Shown: positions 1 through 8,593 of the stretch, one piece after another
How the letters are laid out: every line of letters starts with the position of its first letter
Position numbering within the stretch: position 1 is the stretch's first letter
DNA from: an uncultured Succinatimonas sp.
GTDB taxonomy: Bacteria; Pseudomonadota; Gammaproteobacteria; Enterobacterales; Succinivibrionaceae
Length of the DNA stretch: 19,617 bases
Direction: 5' to 3'
Assembly: GCA_937896115.1 (NCBI GenBank)
Contig: CALBLB010000146.1
Span: 1-19,617 of the forward strand
Position numbers and translations under genes: made by a program
The notes under the pieces: model-generated
Database searches by the model: none
Seen by the model: only the letters and a program-made list of their open reading frames with translations
Told to the model about the DNA's origin: nothing

Positions 1-1772
1 TTTTCCTCAAGTTTGCTTTTGATAAGTTCGTCACTTTCAGTCTGATCGGCGTGACCGCTCTTTTCTTCAAGGAAACTGGCAACGGCAGCAACTCCGGTAT
101 CTCCTGCTCCGATTGCCGCATAAATATCATCAGCTTTTTTTACATTGAAACGACCGAGATTCTGATTTAACAGCGCGGTGATCTGATCCTTGTTAAAAGG
201 TAACGAACGCTTTTGACATTCCAAAGCCAGCTGTTCGGCTCCGGCTTCACGATTACGCCCGTAATCCACTTTGCGGAAATAAGCCTGCACTTTGGCTCGG
301 GCTTTTGACGTTTTTAAAAAACCGTTTTCAGGGTTTAACCAATCTCGTGACGGATTAGGATTTTTTTGAGTGATGATCTCTACCGTCTCATCAGTATGCA
401 AATGATAAGTAAAAGGAACGATGCGTCCGTTGACCTTGGCTCCTATGCAACGATGTCCCACCATGGTATGCACCTGATAAGCAAAATCCAAAGGAGTGGC
501 GCCGTTTGGCAAATCAAGTACTTCTCCTGCAGGAGTAAACACATACACTCTGTCTTCAAATACCTGATTGCGGAATTTTTCCATAAGCGTGCCTGATTCG
601 ACGAGATCGTCTCTCCAAGCCAAAAGCTTACGTAGCCAATTGATACGCTGTTCTACTCCGGAACTCTGCCCTGCTCCTTCCTTATATTTCCAATGTGCCG
701 CTACCCCAAGCTCGGCAGTATTGTGCATGTTGCGCGTTCTGATCTGAATTTCCACGGTTTTGTCACCGTCTCCCAAGACCACGGTATGAATGGACTGGTA
801 ACCGTTGGCCTTAGGATTGGCGATGTAATCGTCAAATTCACTTTGCAGATGTTTCCATCTTGAATGCACAATAGCCAAAGCCGCATAACAGTCCGAGATT
901 TTGTCGACGATCACGCGCACGGCTCTGATGTCATAGAGCTGATTGAAATTAAGATGCTTGCGTTGCATCTTGCGCCAAATACTGTAAATATGCTTGGGAC
1001 GACCGTAAACTTCGCAGTTCAGACCTTCATTTTTCAGCAATGAAGCCAGTTCACCGACGAATTTTTCTATATAGGCCTCGCGATCTACACGACGCTCACC
1101 CAGATCACGGGCTATTTCCTTGTATTCTTGCTTATGCAAAAAACGAAAAGCCAGATCTTCAAGTTCCCATTTAAGCTGACCTATTCCCAAACGGTTGGCA
1201 AGAGGGGCGTAGATATTCGCAACTTCGTTGGCTATAGCCTGTTGAGTGGCGTCGTCAGCATATTTAGCCGCACGGATCACGGCAATGCGTTCGCCTAGCT
1301 TTATGACCACGGCACGAACATCCTCAATCATCGCCAGCATCATGCGTCTTACTCTGTCGACTTTGGTTTCGTCTATGCCGCTTACTCCCACAGTATGCAG
1401 GAAACGGATCGCCTCCATATCGCGCACGTTCATGAGCAGTTTTTGAGCCTCAGTACCGAAATGCTCGCCTACTTCGGCTGCCGTGATATAACCGTTTTCA
1501 AAAGCCGGATAAATGATACTCACCCTAAGCGAGAGCATATCCATGTTAAGCATCATGATGGCTGAGACGATTTCTGCCGAAAGCTTTAAGAAATTCTCAC
1601 GATCACGCTCGATATCAGCGTCTTTGAGTTTTTTTTCTTTCTCCTCAAGACAGGCAACCACAAAATCATAAGTTTCATGCAATTGCTGTTTTTCAGCCTC
1701 ATCAAGTTTCAGACCGTCTAGCCAATTCTTAAAATTAAACGATGCTTCATGAGTGGTTCTGATGGCTACCAT
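1..1772 (-). CDS. relA: RelA, (p)ppGpp synthetase I (3' end outside window)
   Basis: Ribosome-associated enzyme that transfers pyrophosphate from ATP to GTP/GDP when uncharged tRNA sits in the A site, triggering the stringent response. About 590 codons are visible; E. coli RelA has about 744, so the C-terminal helical/zinc-finger/ACT part lies beyond base 1. Order seen: a degenerate N-terminal HD region (about residues 25-200) without the HD/ED catalytic motifs of SpoT; the synthetase domain with YGRPKHIYSIWRKM (from residue 256) and EFDDY (312-316), the acidic form typical of monofunctional RelA; then a TGS domain (about 405-470) beginning DRVYVFTP. The ATG at 1772 is preceded by a GGGGCGA ribosome site. 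It follows rlmD by 95 bp with a candidate promoter of its own. The rlmD-relA adjacency is the same as in E. coli. It is not Rel/SpoT, because the hydrolase motifs are absent. Confidence 0.96.
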   Translation of the reverse strand, partial: MVAIRTTHEASFNFKNWLDGLKLDEAEKQQLHETYDFVVACLEEKEKKLKDADIERDRENFLKLSAEIVSAIMMLNMDMLSLRVSIIYPAFENGYITAAEVGEHFGTEAQKLLMNVRDMEAIRFLHTVGVSGIDETKVDRVRRMMLAMIEDVRAVVIKLGERIAVIRAAKYADDATQQAIANEVANIYAPLANRLGIGQLKWELEDLAFRFLHKQEYKEIARDLGERRVDREAYIEKFVGELASLLKNEGLNCEVYGRPKHIYSIWRKMQRKHLNFNQLYDIRAVRVIVDKISDCYAALAIVHSRWKHLQSEFDDYIANPKANGYQSIHTVVLGDGDKTVEIQIRTRNMHNTAELGVAAHWKYKEGAGQSSGVEQRINWLRKLLAWRDDLVESGTLMEKFRNQVFEDRVYVFTPAGEVLDLPNGATPLDFAYQVHTMVGHRCIGAKVNGRIVPFTYHLHTDETVEIITQKNPNPSRDWLNPENGFLKTSKARAKVQAYFRKVDYGRNREAGAEQLALECQKRSLPFNKDQITALLNQNLGRFNVKKADDIYAAIGAGDTGVAAVASFLEEKSGHADQTESDELIKSKLEE

Positions 1773-1812
1773 AGCTTTCGCCCCGTAAGCTTAAGACTCA
1801 AATTCTTCCAGT

Positions 1813-1841
1813 ATTTTAGATACAGTAAAAAATTCTAGCAA
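1813..1841 (-). promoter_or_regulatory. Candidate sigma-70 promoter for relA
   Basis: In the rlmD-relA gap, read on the minus strand, TTGCTA (1836-1841) and TAAAAT (1813-1818) are separated by exactly 17 bp. Transcription would begin near 1806, giving a leader of about 34 nt. The match is four of six at -35 and five of six at -10. No terminator is visible after rlmD, so read-through from the upstream operon is also likely. The promoter is an inference from the sequence only. Confidence 0.5.
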
Positions 1842-1867
1842 ACTAATGCACCATAACGTTAAAGAGT

Positions 1868-3238
1868 TCAGGCTTTTGCTTTCTTTTTGCATATTTCCAA
1901 AACAAACAGACATTCAATATGCGCCGTACGAGGGAACATATCAAAAGCGCCCCAAGATGAAATCTTGTATCCTGAATTAAGAAAAGTTTTGAGATCGCGT
2001 ACGGCTGCAAGCGGATTGCATGATATGAGAATAACTTTACTCACCTTTTGCCTGGCGATATATGCTCCTGCTCTTACGGCCCCCGAACGTCCAGGATCCA
2101 TCACCGCGGCATCATAACCGTCTTTGGCAAAACTCATAGCTTCAAACGGAGCTTCCAAATCAGCGGCGGCAAAACGAGCCGGCAATGCATTGTTTTGCGC
2201 ATTGCGCATGCCTTTTTCCGTCATGGCGCGAACTATATCCACCCCCACACAGTGGGCTCCGGCTTTAGCTATAGGTAAGGTGAAGTTACCCAATCCGCAG
2301 AAAAGATCGATAACTTTCATGCCGGCTTTTATTTCAAGTGCTTCCAAAACGCGTGCTACCATCCTGGCATTCACATCTGCATTGACTTGCACAAAAGATG
2401 TGGTATCACAGGAAATTTTTATTCCGTCAACCTCGATAAAAAGCTCCTTGTCACTTCCTGACACGATCCTCTCGCGCAGTTTTTCGCTTCTGTCGGTACC
2501 GAGTTTTTCCACGTACGGTTCCTGCACGCTTATCCTGGCATCAAGTTCGGACGTAAGTTGTTCCAAAATGCTCTCGTCTTTTTCAGGAAGATTACAAACA
2601 AGTCGCAACGAGATCCCCAATGCGCCGTCACTGTCTAAAAGCTCGACATGTCCGATGCGACTGCGACACGACAATTTATCAAGATATTCCGACAACACCG
2701 GCAAAGCCGCATTTAATCTGTCGGTGAACACTTCACATTGGCCTATTGCACACAGTTGATTGGAATGTTCCGAACGAAACCCTATGCGCATCACCCCGTG
2801 ATCAACGCGTACTGACAGACGGCAGGCTCTGCGATAACCGGTGCTTTTGGAACTTTCGGTAAATTGAGGCTTTGGCAGTTCAACTTTCAACTGACGGGCA
2901 AATAACCTGCGAACTCCTTGGATTTTGGCGTCAAATGCGGTTTTGGTTTCTATATGTCCAAGAGGACAACCTCCGCAATTTTCTGCATAAACACAGCTAA
3001 CGTTACGTCTTGCTGCGGAAGTTTTTAATAATTTAATGATCTTGGCTGTTCCGGTATTGTCTTTTACCGACAAAGGTTGCACTCTGGCACACTCTCCTGC
3101 AATCAGTCCGTCTACAAAGAAAACCTTGTCATTATGACGACCTACTCCGCGTCCTTTTAAATCAAGAGACGTACATTCAAGATCAAAAGCTCTGCGATCA
3201 AATGTTTTTTTCTTATTTTCTTTGTAAAAAGTTACCAT
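1868..3238 (-). CDS. rlmD: RlmD (RumA), 23S rRNA m5U1939 methyltransferase
   Basis: SAM-dependent C5 methylation of a uridine in 23S rRNA (U1939 in E. coli). The 456 residues are slightly more than the E. coli length (433). The N-terminal TRAM domain spans about residues 15-75. Iron-sulfur ligands are C82, C88, C91 (in CVYAENCGGC) and C163. The SAM-binding motif is DLFCGLGNFTLPIA (311-324), DPGRSG is at 381-386, and the catalytic nucleophile is C407 in SCNP. The E442 region (HIEC) corresponds to the general base. All four cluster cysteines are present, so RlmD is favoured over RlmC or TrmA. The ATG at 3238 has AGGAA seven bases upstream, and the gene starts 21 bp after recO, so it is probably cotranscribed with it. 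The extra length lies at the lysine-rich N-terminus and C-terminal tail. Confidence 0.95.
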   Translation of the reverse strand: MVTFYKENKKKTFDRRAFDLECTSLDLKGRGVGRHNDKVFFVDGLIAGECARVQPLSVKDNTGTAKIIKLLKTSAARRNVSCVYAENCGGCPLGHIETKTAFDAKIQGVRRLFARQLKVELPKPQFTESSKSTGYRRACRLSVRVDHGVMRIGFRSEHSNQLCAIGQCEVFTDRLNAALPVLSEYLDKLSCRSRIGHVELLDSDGALGISLRLVCNLPEKDESILEQLTSELDARISVQEPYVEKLGTDRSEKLRERIVSGSDKELFIEVDGIKISCDTTSFVQVNADVNARMVARVLEALEIKAGMKVIDLFCGLGNFTLPIAKAGAHCVGVDIVRAMTEKGMRNAQNNALPARFAAADLEAPFEAMSFAKDGYDAAVMDPGRSGAVRAGAYIARQKVSKVILISCNPLAAVRDLKTFLNSGYKISSWGAFDMFPRTAHIECLFVLEICKKKAKA

Positions 3239-3259
3239 GAAAATTCCTGTACCATTCGT

Positions 3260-3976
3260 CTAGGCGGTTTGTCTGATAAAGTCCGAATAAAGCTCTCTGC
3301 TTTTTAATTTTCTGTCACCTAATAATTGTGACAATACCCGACCGTTTATAGATTTAAGCACACGGCGGGCAACCGGAGATAAGCTTTCGCCGCTGCTAAG
3401 TTCGTTGAGAACTGCCCCGCTTATAAGCCTGTCTGTATTTTCAGAGCTTTTAACAAAACCGTTGTCAACGCTGTAAACATAAAAAGCGCCGGTATCCCAT
3501 CTTCCGCAAGCGGAACGAAAATCAGGAGCATAACCTAAATTTTCCAAAAGATTGAGCTCAAAATCGCGTAAAGAGCGTTCAACTTCTGCCGCATTTGATG
3601 CATTTGCCAATGTGTTTAAAGCACGCATATACGCAGCCAAAAGTTTGGGGGAACTGTCTTCATCGCGATAGAGATAATAAAGCAGCTCATTTAAGTATTC
3701 TGCACAAAAAAGTACGGGAACCCTGAGCTGAATCAATTTGCCACAACGTTTGGCGTCCTTCAGGGTTAAAAGTTCGGATCTGCCTTTTAAAAAAGTAAAA
3801 CGCAAAGGGACAAAAGGTTGCAAAACAGCCCTCAAACCGTGCGTATCTTTTTTCCCAAAATTTGCAACGGCTCCCACTCTTCCGTGATTTACCGTAAACA
3901 GTTCAAGCAACAGCGAACGCTCTTTAAAGGTTCTGCTGTGAATGAGATACCCGGAATCGTCAAATTCCGAAGACAT
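3260..3976 (-). CDS. recO: RecO, recombination mediator / DNA repair protein
   Basis: RecF-pathway protein that helps RecA load on SSB-coated single-stranded DNA and anneals complementary strands. About 238 residues, close to E. coli RecO (242). The N-terminal OB-fold (about 1-80) has the family pattern GYLIHSRTFKERSLLLELFT followed by GKKDTHGLRAVLQPF. The remaining two thirds is the helical RecO domain, with SPVARRVLKSINGR-like text near the end. The four-cysteine zinc site of Gram-positive RecO is absent, as expected in Gammaproteobacteria. The ATG at 3976 overlaps the era stop in TGATG, so translational coupling is likely. A GTG one codon earlier (3979) would also be in frame, but the ATG is preferred. 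It belongs to the rnc-era-recO cluster. Confidence 0.94.
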   Translation of the reverse strand: MSSEFDDSGYLIHSRTFKERSLLLELFTVNHGRVGAVANFGKKDTHGLRAVLQPFVPLRFTFLKGRSELLTLKDAKRCGKLIQLRVPVLFCAEYLNELLYYLYRDEDSSPKLLAAYMRALNTLANASNAAEVERSLRDFELNLLENLGYAPDFRSACGRWDTGAFYVYSVDNGFVKSSENTDRLISGAVLNELSSGESLSPVARRVLKSINGRVLSQLLGDRKLKSRELYSDFIRQTA

Positions 3977-4884
3977 CACAATCTCTCAAAATCGTCATAC
4001 CCAAGACTTCTGAGGGCCCGTTTGTCATCAGCCCACCCGGCTTTGACTTTAACGAATAATCTTAAAAAAACTTTCGATTCAAAGAGTTTTTCCATGTCGC
4101 CGCGGGCTTCGGTGCCTATTTTCTTGATCCTGGCTCCGCCTGCGCCTATGACCATCTTTTTTTGTCCCTGACGTTCCACCAAGATCACTGCAGATATCCT
4201 CAAAAGCGCTTGATCTTCGCGAAATTCTTCGATCTCCACGGTAGCGCTGTAGGGCAATTCATCTCCCATTTGGCGCATAAGTTTTTCTCTGATGATTTCC
4301 GCTGCCAAAAAACGTTGAGAACGATCAGTTACGCTGTCATCATCAAAAAGATGCTCCCCCTCAGGCAAACTGTCGCGGATCACCGCTTTTACATCCTGCA
4401 AATTAACTGCCTTTAAGGCTGAAACGGGGATCACGGCTTTGAAATCCAATTTTTGCGCCAACTTTTCCATGACAGGCAAAAGCTTTTGTTTGTCTCCTAC
4501 CTGATCGAGTTTATTTAGGATCAGCACCACCGGTACTCCGACTTTGTGAGCCTGTCTTACCCTGGCAAAAGCCATTTCGTCATCATCGTTCCAAACAAAA
4601 GGATCTACAACGAATAAAACGAGATCGACATCCCCCAAGGCGCTTTCGGCTGCTTTGTTCATCAGATGATTGATGGTCCTGGCTTCTTGGCGATGCAAGC
4701 CCGGGGTATCGACGTAGGCGGCCTGATATTCGCCTTCGGTATCTATTCCTAAAATGCGGTTGCGCGTAGTCTGCGGTTTTCTTGAGGTTATGCTGATCTT
4801 TTGTCCGATAAGATGATTCATCAGCGTAGATTTACCGACATTTGGTCTGCCTATGATGGCTACGAAACCGAAATGAGTTGCCAT
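3976..4884 (-). CDS. era: Era, essential ribosome-assembly GTPase
   Basis: GTPase that binds the 3' end of 16S rRNA and helps 30S maturation. The 302 residues match the family length (301 in E. coli). The GTPase motifs are all intact: G1 GRPNVGKS (12-19), G3 DTPG (59-62), G4 NKLD (124-127) and G5 SAL (155-157). The C-terminal KH domain carries GAGGARIKKIG (about 247-257), which contacts the rRNA tail. The ATG at 4884 has a strong GGGAGAAGG ribosome site close upstream. It lies 16 bp after rnc and its stop overlaps the recO start, so rnc-era-recO is read as one unit, the classic gammaproteobacterial order. Confidence 0.97.
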   Translation of the reverse strand: MATHFGFVAIIGRPNVGKSTLMNHLIGQKISITSRKPQTTRNRILGIDTEGEYQAAYVDTPGLHRQEARTINHLMNKAAESALGDVDLVLFVVDPFVWNDDDEMAFARVRQAHKVGVPVVLILNKLDQVGDKQKLLPVMEKLAQKLDFKAVIPVSALKAVNLQDVKAVIRDSLPEGEHLFDDDSVTDRSQRFLAAEIIREKLMRQMGDELPYSATVEIEEFREDQALLRISAVILVERQGQKKMVIGAGGARIKKIGTEARGDMEKLFESKVFLRLFVKVKAGWADDKRALRSLGYDDFERL

Positions 4885-4900
4885 GAGCCTTCTCCCAAAA

Positions 4901-5617
4901 CTATTTGCGCTTAGGCTTTAAAGGATGATCTTTTATATAAGTTAAAGCATTACCGGCAGCTTCCTGCTCAGCCCGACGACGTGACGATCCTTTGCCTGAA
5001 AAAGACGGCAAACCTTCAATTTTTACTTCGACTTCAAACAATTGATCATTATCACTGCCGCTTATGTTAGTGATCCTATATTGCGGCAAAGGATGATGCA
5101 GTCCCTGCAAATGCTCCTGCAATGTCGATTTGTGATCTTTTTGCTCTTCTCCTGGGTGAATGGTTGCAAGTCTTTGTTTAAACCAGGACAACACAACCGA
5201 ACGTACTCGCGGATAATCCTCATGGGTATCGATAAACATTGCCCCGATAATGGATTCAACCGCATCGGCTATAAGCGACTGTCTTCTTGCCCCTCCGGTT
5301 TTAAGCTCTCCCGGACCAAGACGCAAACAATTTCCTATACCGTACTCGCGCGCAATCTCTGCAAGCATGGTTTCGCGAACCAAAGTAGAACGCATGCGTG
5401 TCAAATCACCTTCAGGAGACTTAGGAAAGAGATCATAAAGACGTTTGGCGATGATCATTCCTAAAATCGCATCTCCTAGATATTCCAACCTTTCATTATG
5501 TACCGGTCCGAAACTGCGATGAGTAAGAGCCTGTTCCAAAAGTTCTATGTTCTGAAAAGCGTAACCTAAACGCGACTCCAGATCCTGCAGAGCTACAAGA
5601 TTAAAACCGTTGCTCAT
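4901..5617 (-). CDS. rnc: RNase III
   Basis: Double-strand-specific endoribonuclease that processes rRNA precursors and structured mRNAs. About 238 residues (226 in E. coli). The N-terminal nuclease domain has the signature ERLEYLGDAILG around residue 42, with the metal-binding Glu and Asp, and the second acidic pair in ADAVESIIGA near 118-122. A C-terminal double-stranded RNA-binding domain (about 160-228) ends in RRRAEQEAAGNAL. The ATG at 5617 overlaps the lepB stop in TGATG. An AGGAGG site inside the end of lepB lies nine bases upstream and fixes this start. A TTG one codon earlier (5620) is possible but less likely. In E. coli RNase III represses its own operon by cleaving the leader; the equivalent here would lie upstream of or within lepB. 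Confidence 0.96.
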   Translation of the reverse strand: MSNGFNLVALQDLESRLGYAFQNIELLEQALTHRSFGPVHNERLEYLGDAILGMIIAKRLYDLFPKSPEGDLTRMRSTLVRETMLAEIAREYGIGNCLRLGPGELKTGGARRQSLIADAVESIIGAMFIDTHEDYPRVRSVVLSWFKQRLATIHPGEEQKDHKSTLQEHLQGLHHPLPQYRITNISGSDNDQLFEVEVKIEGLPSFSGKGSSRRRAEQEAAGNALTYIKDHPLKPKRK

Positions 5618-6531
5618 CAATGCAATCCTCCTATACGATTGAAATTAACCGACGAAGGTATCCATGAGGGCAACAAATCTGTATTTTTACGGTTGAAGTC
5701 AAATGAAAGCCATACACCGACGGTTTTACCTATAAGGTTGTCGTAAGGTACGAAGCCCCAATAACGTGAATCGGCACTGTTATCACGGTTATCGCCCATA
5801 ACAAAATAACAGTCCTCAGGAACTTTCCATGCAGCCAACGGTGCTCCGCGCTGACGGAAGAAATTCTGCTCAAATCCCGGTGCGTTGGGATTGATCATGA
5901 TGCGGTGCTTAACATCTCCCAATTGCTCTTCAAACACATCAAAGTGCTCTTTGGCAAAGGCTGAAGACTCATCGACAAAATTGCCTTTTTGACTGCGTGA
6001 AATCAAAGCAGGCTCCGTACCTTCAGGAGATCCTGCCGGAATAAGATAAATCTGTTTGTCATGATATATGACGATATCCCCCGGCATGCCCACCACTCGT
6101 TTGATGTAATCAACGGAAGTATCCTCAGGATATTTGAATACGACTACGTCACCGCGTTTGGGGGCACCGGTACGGAACAACACATCATTGGTAAGAGGAT
6201 TGCGTATACCGTAACTCCACTTGGTTACGGCAATAAAATCCCCGGACTGCAAAGTAGGCAACATTGAACCTGAAGGAATACGGAAAGGCTCGATAATGAA
6301 CGCCCTGAACAGGAAAACAAAAAGTACGATAAAAAACAGCGACGCACACTGACCTATAAACCCGGACGGTTCCAAAAGCTTGCGCCGCTCTTTCTTGGAC
6401 AAAGCAGGAGCTGACTCTATTGAAGCCTTATACCGTCTGATACGTTCAGGGCGTTTTTTAAAAAAGTCATAGATCCAGCAAATGCCTGTCACCACGGACA
6501 GCACTGCCAAAAGAACGGAAAATGTATTCAT
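5617..6531 (-). CDS. lepB: LepB, signal peptidase I
   Basis: Inner-membrane serine protease that removes signal peptides from exported proteins on the periplasmic side. 304 residues (324 in E. coli). Two N-terminal membrane segments are seen, about residues 4-21 and 62-80, with the basic cytoplasmic loop RRYKASIES...KKERRK between them. The catalytic serine is S89 in IPSGSM and the general-base lysine is K144 in DYIKRVVG. The conserved box GDNRDNSADSR is at 246-256. The ATG at 6531 has no good Shine-Dalgarno just upstream: a GAGG lies about 17 bases away at the foot of a stem-loop. It sits 71 bp after lepA and overlaps rnc by one base. Confidence 0.97.
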   Translation of the reverse strand: MNTFSVLLAVLSVVTGICWIYDFFKKRPERIRRYKASIESAPALSKKERRKLLEPSGFIGQCASLFFIVLFVFLFRAFIIEPFRIPSGSMLPTLQSGDFIAVTKWSYGIRNPLTNDVLFRTGAPKRGDVVVFKYPEDTSVDYIKRVVGMPGDIVIYHDKQIYLIPAGSPEGTEPALISRSQKGNFVDESSAFAKEHFDVFEEQLGDVKHRIMINPNAPGFEQNFFRQRGAPLAAWKVPEDCYFVMGDNRDNSADSRYWGFVPYDNLIGKTVGVWLSFDFNRKNTDLLPSWIPSSVNFNRIGGLH

Positions 6532-6542
6532 AAAAAGCTATG

Positions 6543-6569
6543 TCCTCAAGCTAAGATCCTGCTTGAGAA
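6543..6569 (-). promoter_or_regulatory. Stem-loop in the lepA-lepB spacer
   Basis: TCCTCAAGC (6543-6551) and GCTTGAGAA (6561-6569) pair as a 9-bp stem with one wobble in the minus-strand RNA and a 9-nt loop. It lies just before the lepB start. A T-run follows only after six bases and overlaps the lepB start region, so it is a poor intrinsic terminator. An RNA-processing or attenuation role is possible but not shown. Confidence 0.45.
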
Positions 6570-6602
6570 CATTCCTCCTAAGAAAAGCTTCACCAAAAAT
6601 CG

Positions 6603-8414
6603 TCAGTCTTCCTTACCGACTTTCAAAATAGCCATGAAGGCATCCTGCGGCACTTCGACCTTACCTAATTTCTTCATGCGGCGTTTACCTGCTTTTTGCT
6701 TCTCCAGCAATTTGCGTTTACGGGTAATATCACCGCCGTAGCATTTTGCCAACACATCCTTGCGCATCTGTTTGACCGTAACACGGGCTATGATTTGCGC
6801 ACCGATGGCGGCCTGAATGGGAATATCAAACATCTGGCGAGGTATGACTTCTTTCATGCGGGCAATGATTTCACGTCCGCGGGCAGCCGCTACCGAGCGA
6901 TGCAGGATCACGGCCAAAGCATCAACTCGTTCACCGGCAATCAGAATATCCATGCGCACGAGATCGTCTCGGTTAAATCGTTTAAAGCTGTAATCAAGCG
7001 ATGCATAACCGCGAGAAACGGATTTTAGACGATCAAAGAAATCGAGCACCACCTCGCTCATGGGTATTTCAAAAGTGAGAGCAACTTGTGAACCGTGGTA
7101 AACCATATTGGTCTGCACACCGCGCTTTTCAAGACACAGCTGCATGATCGGACCGACATACTCAGATGGCATGAGCATACGGCACTCGGCAATAGGTTCA
7201 CGAATTTCGGAAATATTGCTTATGGGCGGAAGAGCTGCAGGCGAGTCGACATGCAAAACCTCTCCTGAAGTGGTAACCACTTCATATACCACCGTAGGTG
7301 CGGTGGTAATGAGGTCGAGATTATACTCACGCTCAAGACGTTCCTGAATGATCTCCATGTGGAGCATCCCCAGGAAACCGCATCTTAAGCCAAACCCCAA
7401 AGCCTGAGAGTTTTCAGGCTCAAAGAACAGCGATGCGTCATTTAACGACAGTTTTTCCATCGCTTCACGAAATGCGTTGTAGTCGTCGGTATTTACCGGA
7501 AACATTCCTGCATATACCTGCGGCTGAACTTTTTTAAATCCTGGTAATGCTTCAGTACAGCCGTTTTTCGCGTGAGTAATGGTATCTCCTACCGGAGCAC
7601 CGTGAATGGTCTTAATATCACAGGCAACCCAGCCTACTTCACCGCAATTTAATACATCGACGTCAACACGTTTTGGGGTCGATATACCCAAGCGTTCTAC
7701 CTGCCAGGTATTTCCGCGGCTCATCACTTTGATCTTATCGCCGCGACGCAACGTACCGTTTTTGACGCGTACCAGCGCAACCACGCCCAAATAATCGTCA
7801 AAATAAGAATCTATGATCAAAGCCTGCAACGGGGCATTGGGATCTCCCTGCGGAGGCGGAACGTCACGGACCAAACGTTCTAATACATCCTTTACCCCTA
7901 CGCCGGTTTTAGCACTGCATTGACAGGCATCATGAGCTTCTATACCTATGAGATCTTCAATTTCATCTATAACTTTCTCCGGATCGGCCGAAGGAAGATC
8001 TATTTTGTTTAAAACCGGGATCACCTCAAGATCAAGCTCAACAGCCTGATAGCAATTTGCCAGAGTCTGAGCCTCCACTCCCTGAGTTGCATCGACTACC
8101 AACAAGGCTCCTTCACAGGCAAACAGTGAACGTGACACCTCGTAGGAAAAATCCACGTGTCCTGGGGTATCGATAAAATTCAGCTCATAAGTTTTGCCGT
8201 CACAGGCTTTGTACTTTAACGTTACAGCCTGAGCCTTGATAGTAATACCGCGTTCTTTCTCGATATCCATATTATCGAGAACCTGTGCGGTCATTTCACG
8301 ATCGCTTAAACCGCCGCATAACTGGATAAAGCGGTCTGATAGGGTGGATTTACCGTGATCGATATGAGCGATCACGGAAAAATTTCTGACCAAATTGCGG
8401 TCGAATTCTGCCAT
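6603..8414 (-). CDS. lepA: LepA / elongation factor 4
   Basis: Translational GTPase that acts on the ribosome, with proposed roles in 30S biogenesis and back-translocation. 603 residues, as expected (599 in E. coli). G1 is AHIDHGKS (16-23), the switch I region ends in RGITIKAQ, G3 is DTPGH (82-86) and G4 is NKID (136-139). Domain II and two elongation-factor-G-like domains follow, then the LepA-specific C-terminal domain with CYGGDITRKRKLLEKQKAGK, which identifies it as LepA rather than EF-G or TypA. The ATG at 8414 is preceded by AGGTAAG about 11 bases upstream. It is the first gene after the rse block, across a 179-bp gap that may hold its own promoter. Confidence 0.98.
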   Translation of the reverse strand: MAEFDRNLVRNFSVIAHIDHGKSTLSDRFIQLCGGLSDREMTAQVLDNMDIEKERGITIKAQAVTLKYKACDGKTYELNFIDTPGHVDFSYEVSRSLFACEGALLVVDATQGVEAQTLANCYQAVELDLEVIPVLNKIDLPSADPEKVIDEIEDLIGIEAHDACQCSAKTGVGVKDVLERLVRDVPPPQGDPNAPLQALIIDSYFDDYLGVVALVRVKNGTLRRGDKIKVMSRGNTWQVERLGISTPKRVDVDVLNCGEVGWVACDIKTIHGAPVGDTITHAKNGCTEALPGFKKVQPQVYAGMFPVNTDDYNAFREAMEKLSLNDASLFFEPENSQALGFGLRCGFLGMLHMEIIQERLEREYNLDLITTAPTVVYEVVTTSGEVLHVDSPAALPPISNISEIREPIAECRMLMPSEYVGPIMQLCLEKRGVQTNMVYHGSQVALTFEIPMSEVVLDFFDRLKSVSRGYASLDYSFKRFNRDDLVRMDILIAGERVDALAVILHRSVAAARGREIIARMKEVIPRQMFDIPIQAAIGAQIIARVTVKQMRKDVLAKCYGGDITRKRKLLEKQKAGKRRMKKLGKVEVPQDAFMAILKVGKED

Positions 8415-8528
8415 GGGAACTACTTACCTAATTTTTCTGGACATCTTTTTGGGATTTATTCAGCAAAGATCCTGTACCCACCTAGAAACTTATAAGATAC
8501 GAGCACTCTCTTTGCATACAATTAGGCA

Positions 8529-8537
8529 ATTTTAACA
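8529..8537 (-). promoter_or_regulatory. Candidate extended -10 promoter for lepA
   Basis: The minus strand in the 179-bp rseB-lepA gap reads TGTTAAAAT (8537 down to 8529), an extended -10 of the TGnTAAAAT kind. No convincing -35 hexamer lies 16-18 bp upstream. Transcription would start near 8522, leaving a leader of about 107 nt. The gap is otherwise AT-rich and no gene is seen in it. The call is weak. Confidence 0.35.
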
Positions 8538-8593
8538 CATGCTACTTTTCAGCCCTGCTTAAAACACAACAGAACTTCAGAGCAAAGCCTTTT

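Noticed and set aside
1..1772. Bifunctional SpoT/Rel
   Set aside because: The HD hydrolase motifs are missing and the synthetase loop is the EFDDY (acidic) RelA type.
2124..2759. 211-codon open frame on the plus strand
   Set aside because: It lies wholly inside rlmD on the other strand, has no ribosome site or recognisable domain, and rlmD is unambiguous.
5042..5464. 140-codon open frame on the plus strand
   Set aside because: Shadow of rnc; no family resemblance and low-complexity Cys/Phe/Leu-rich text.
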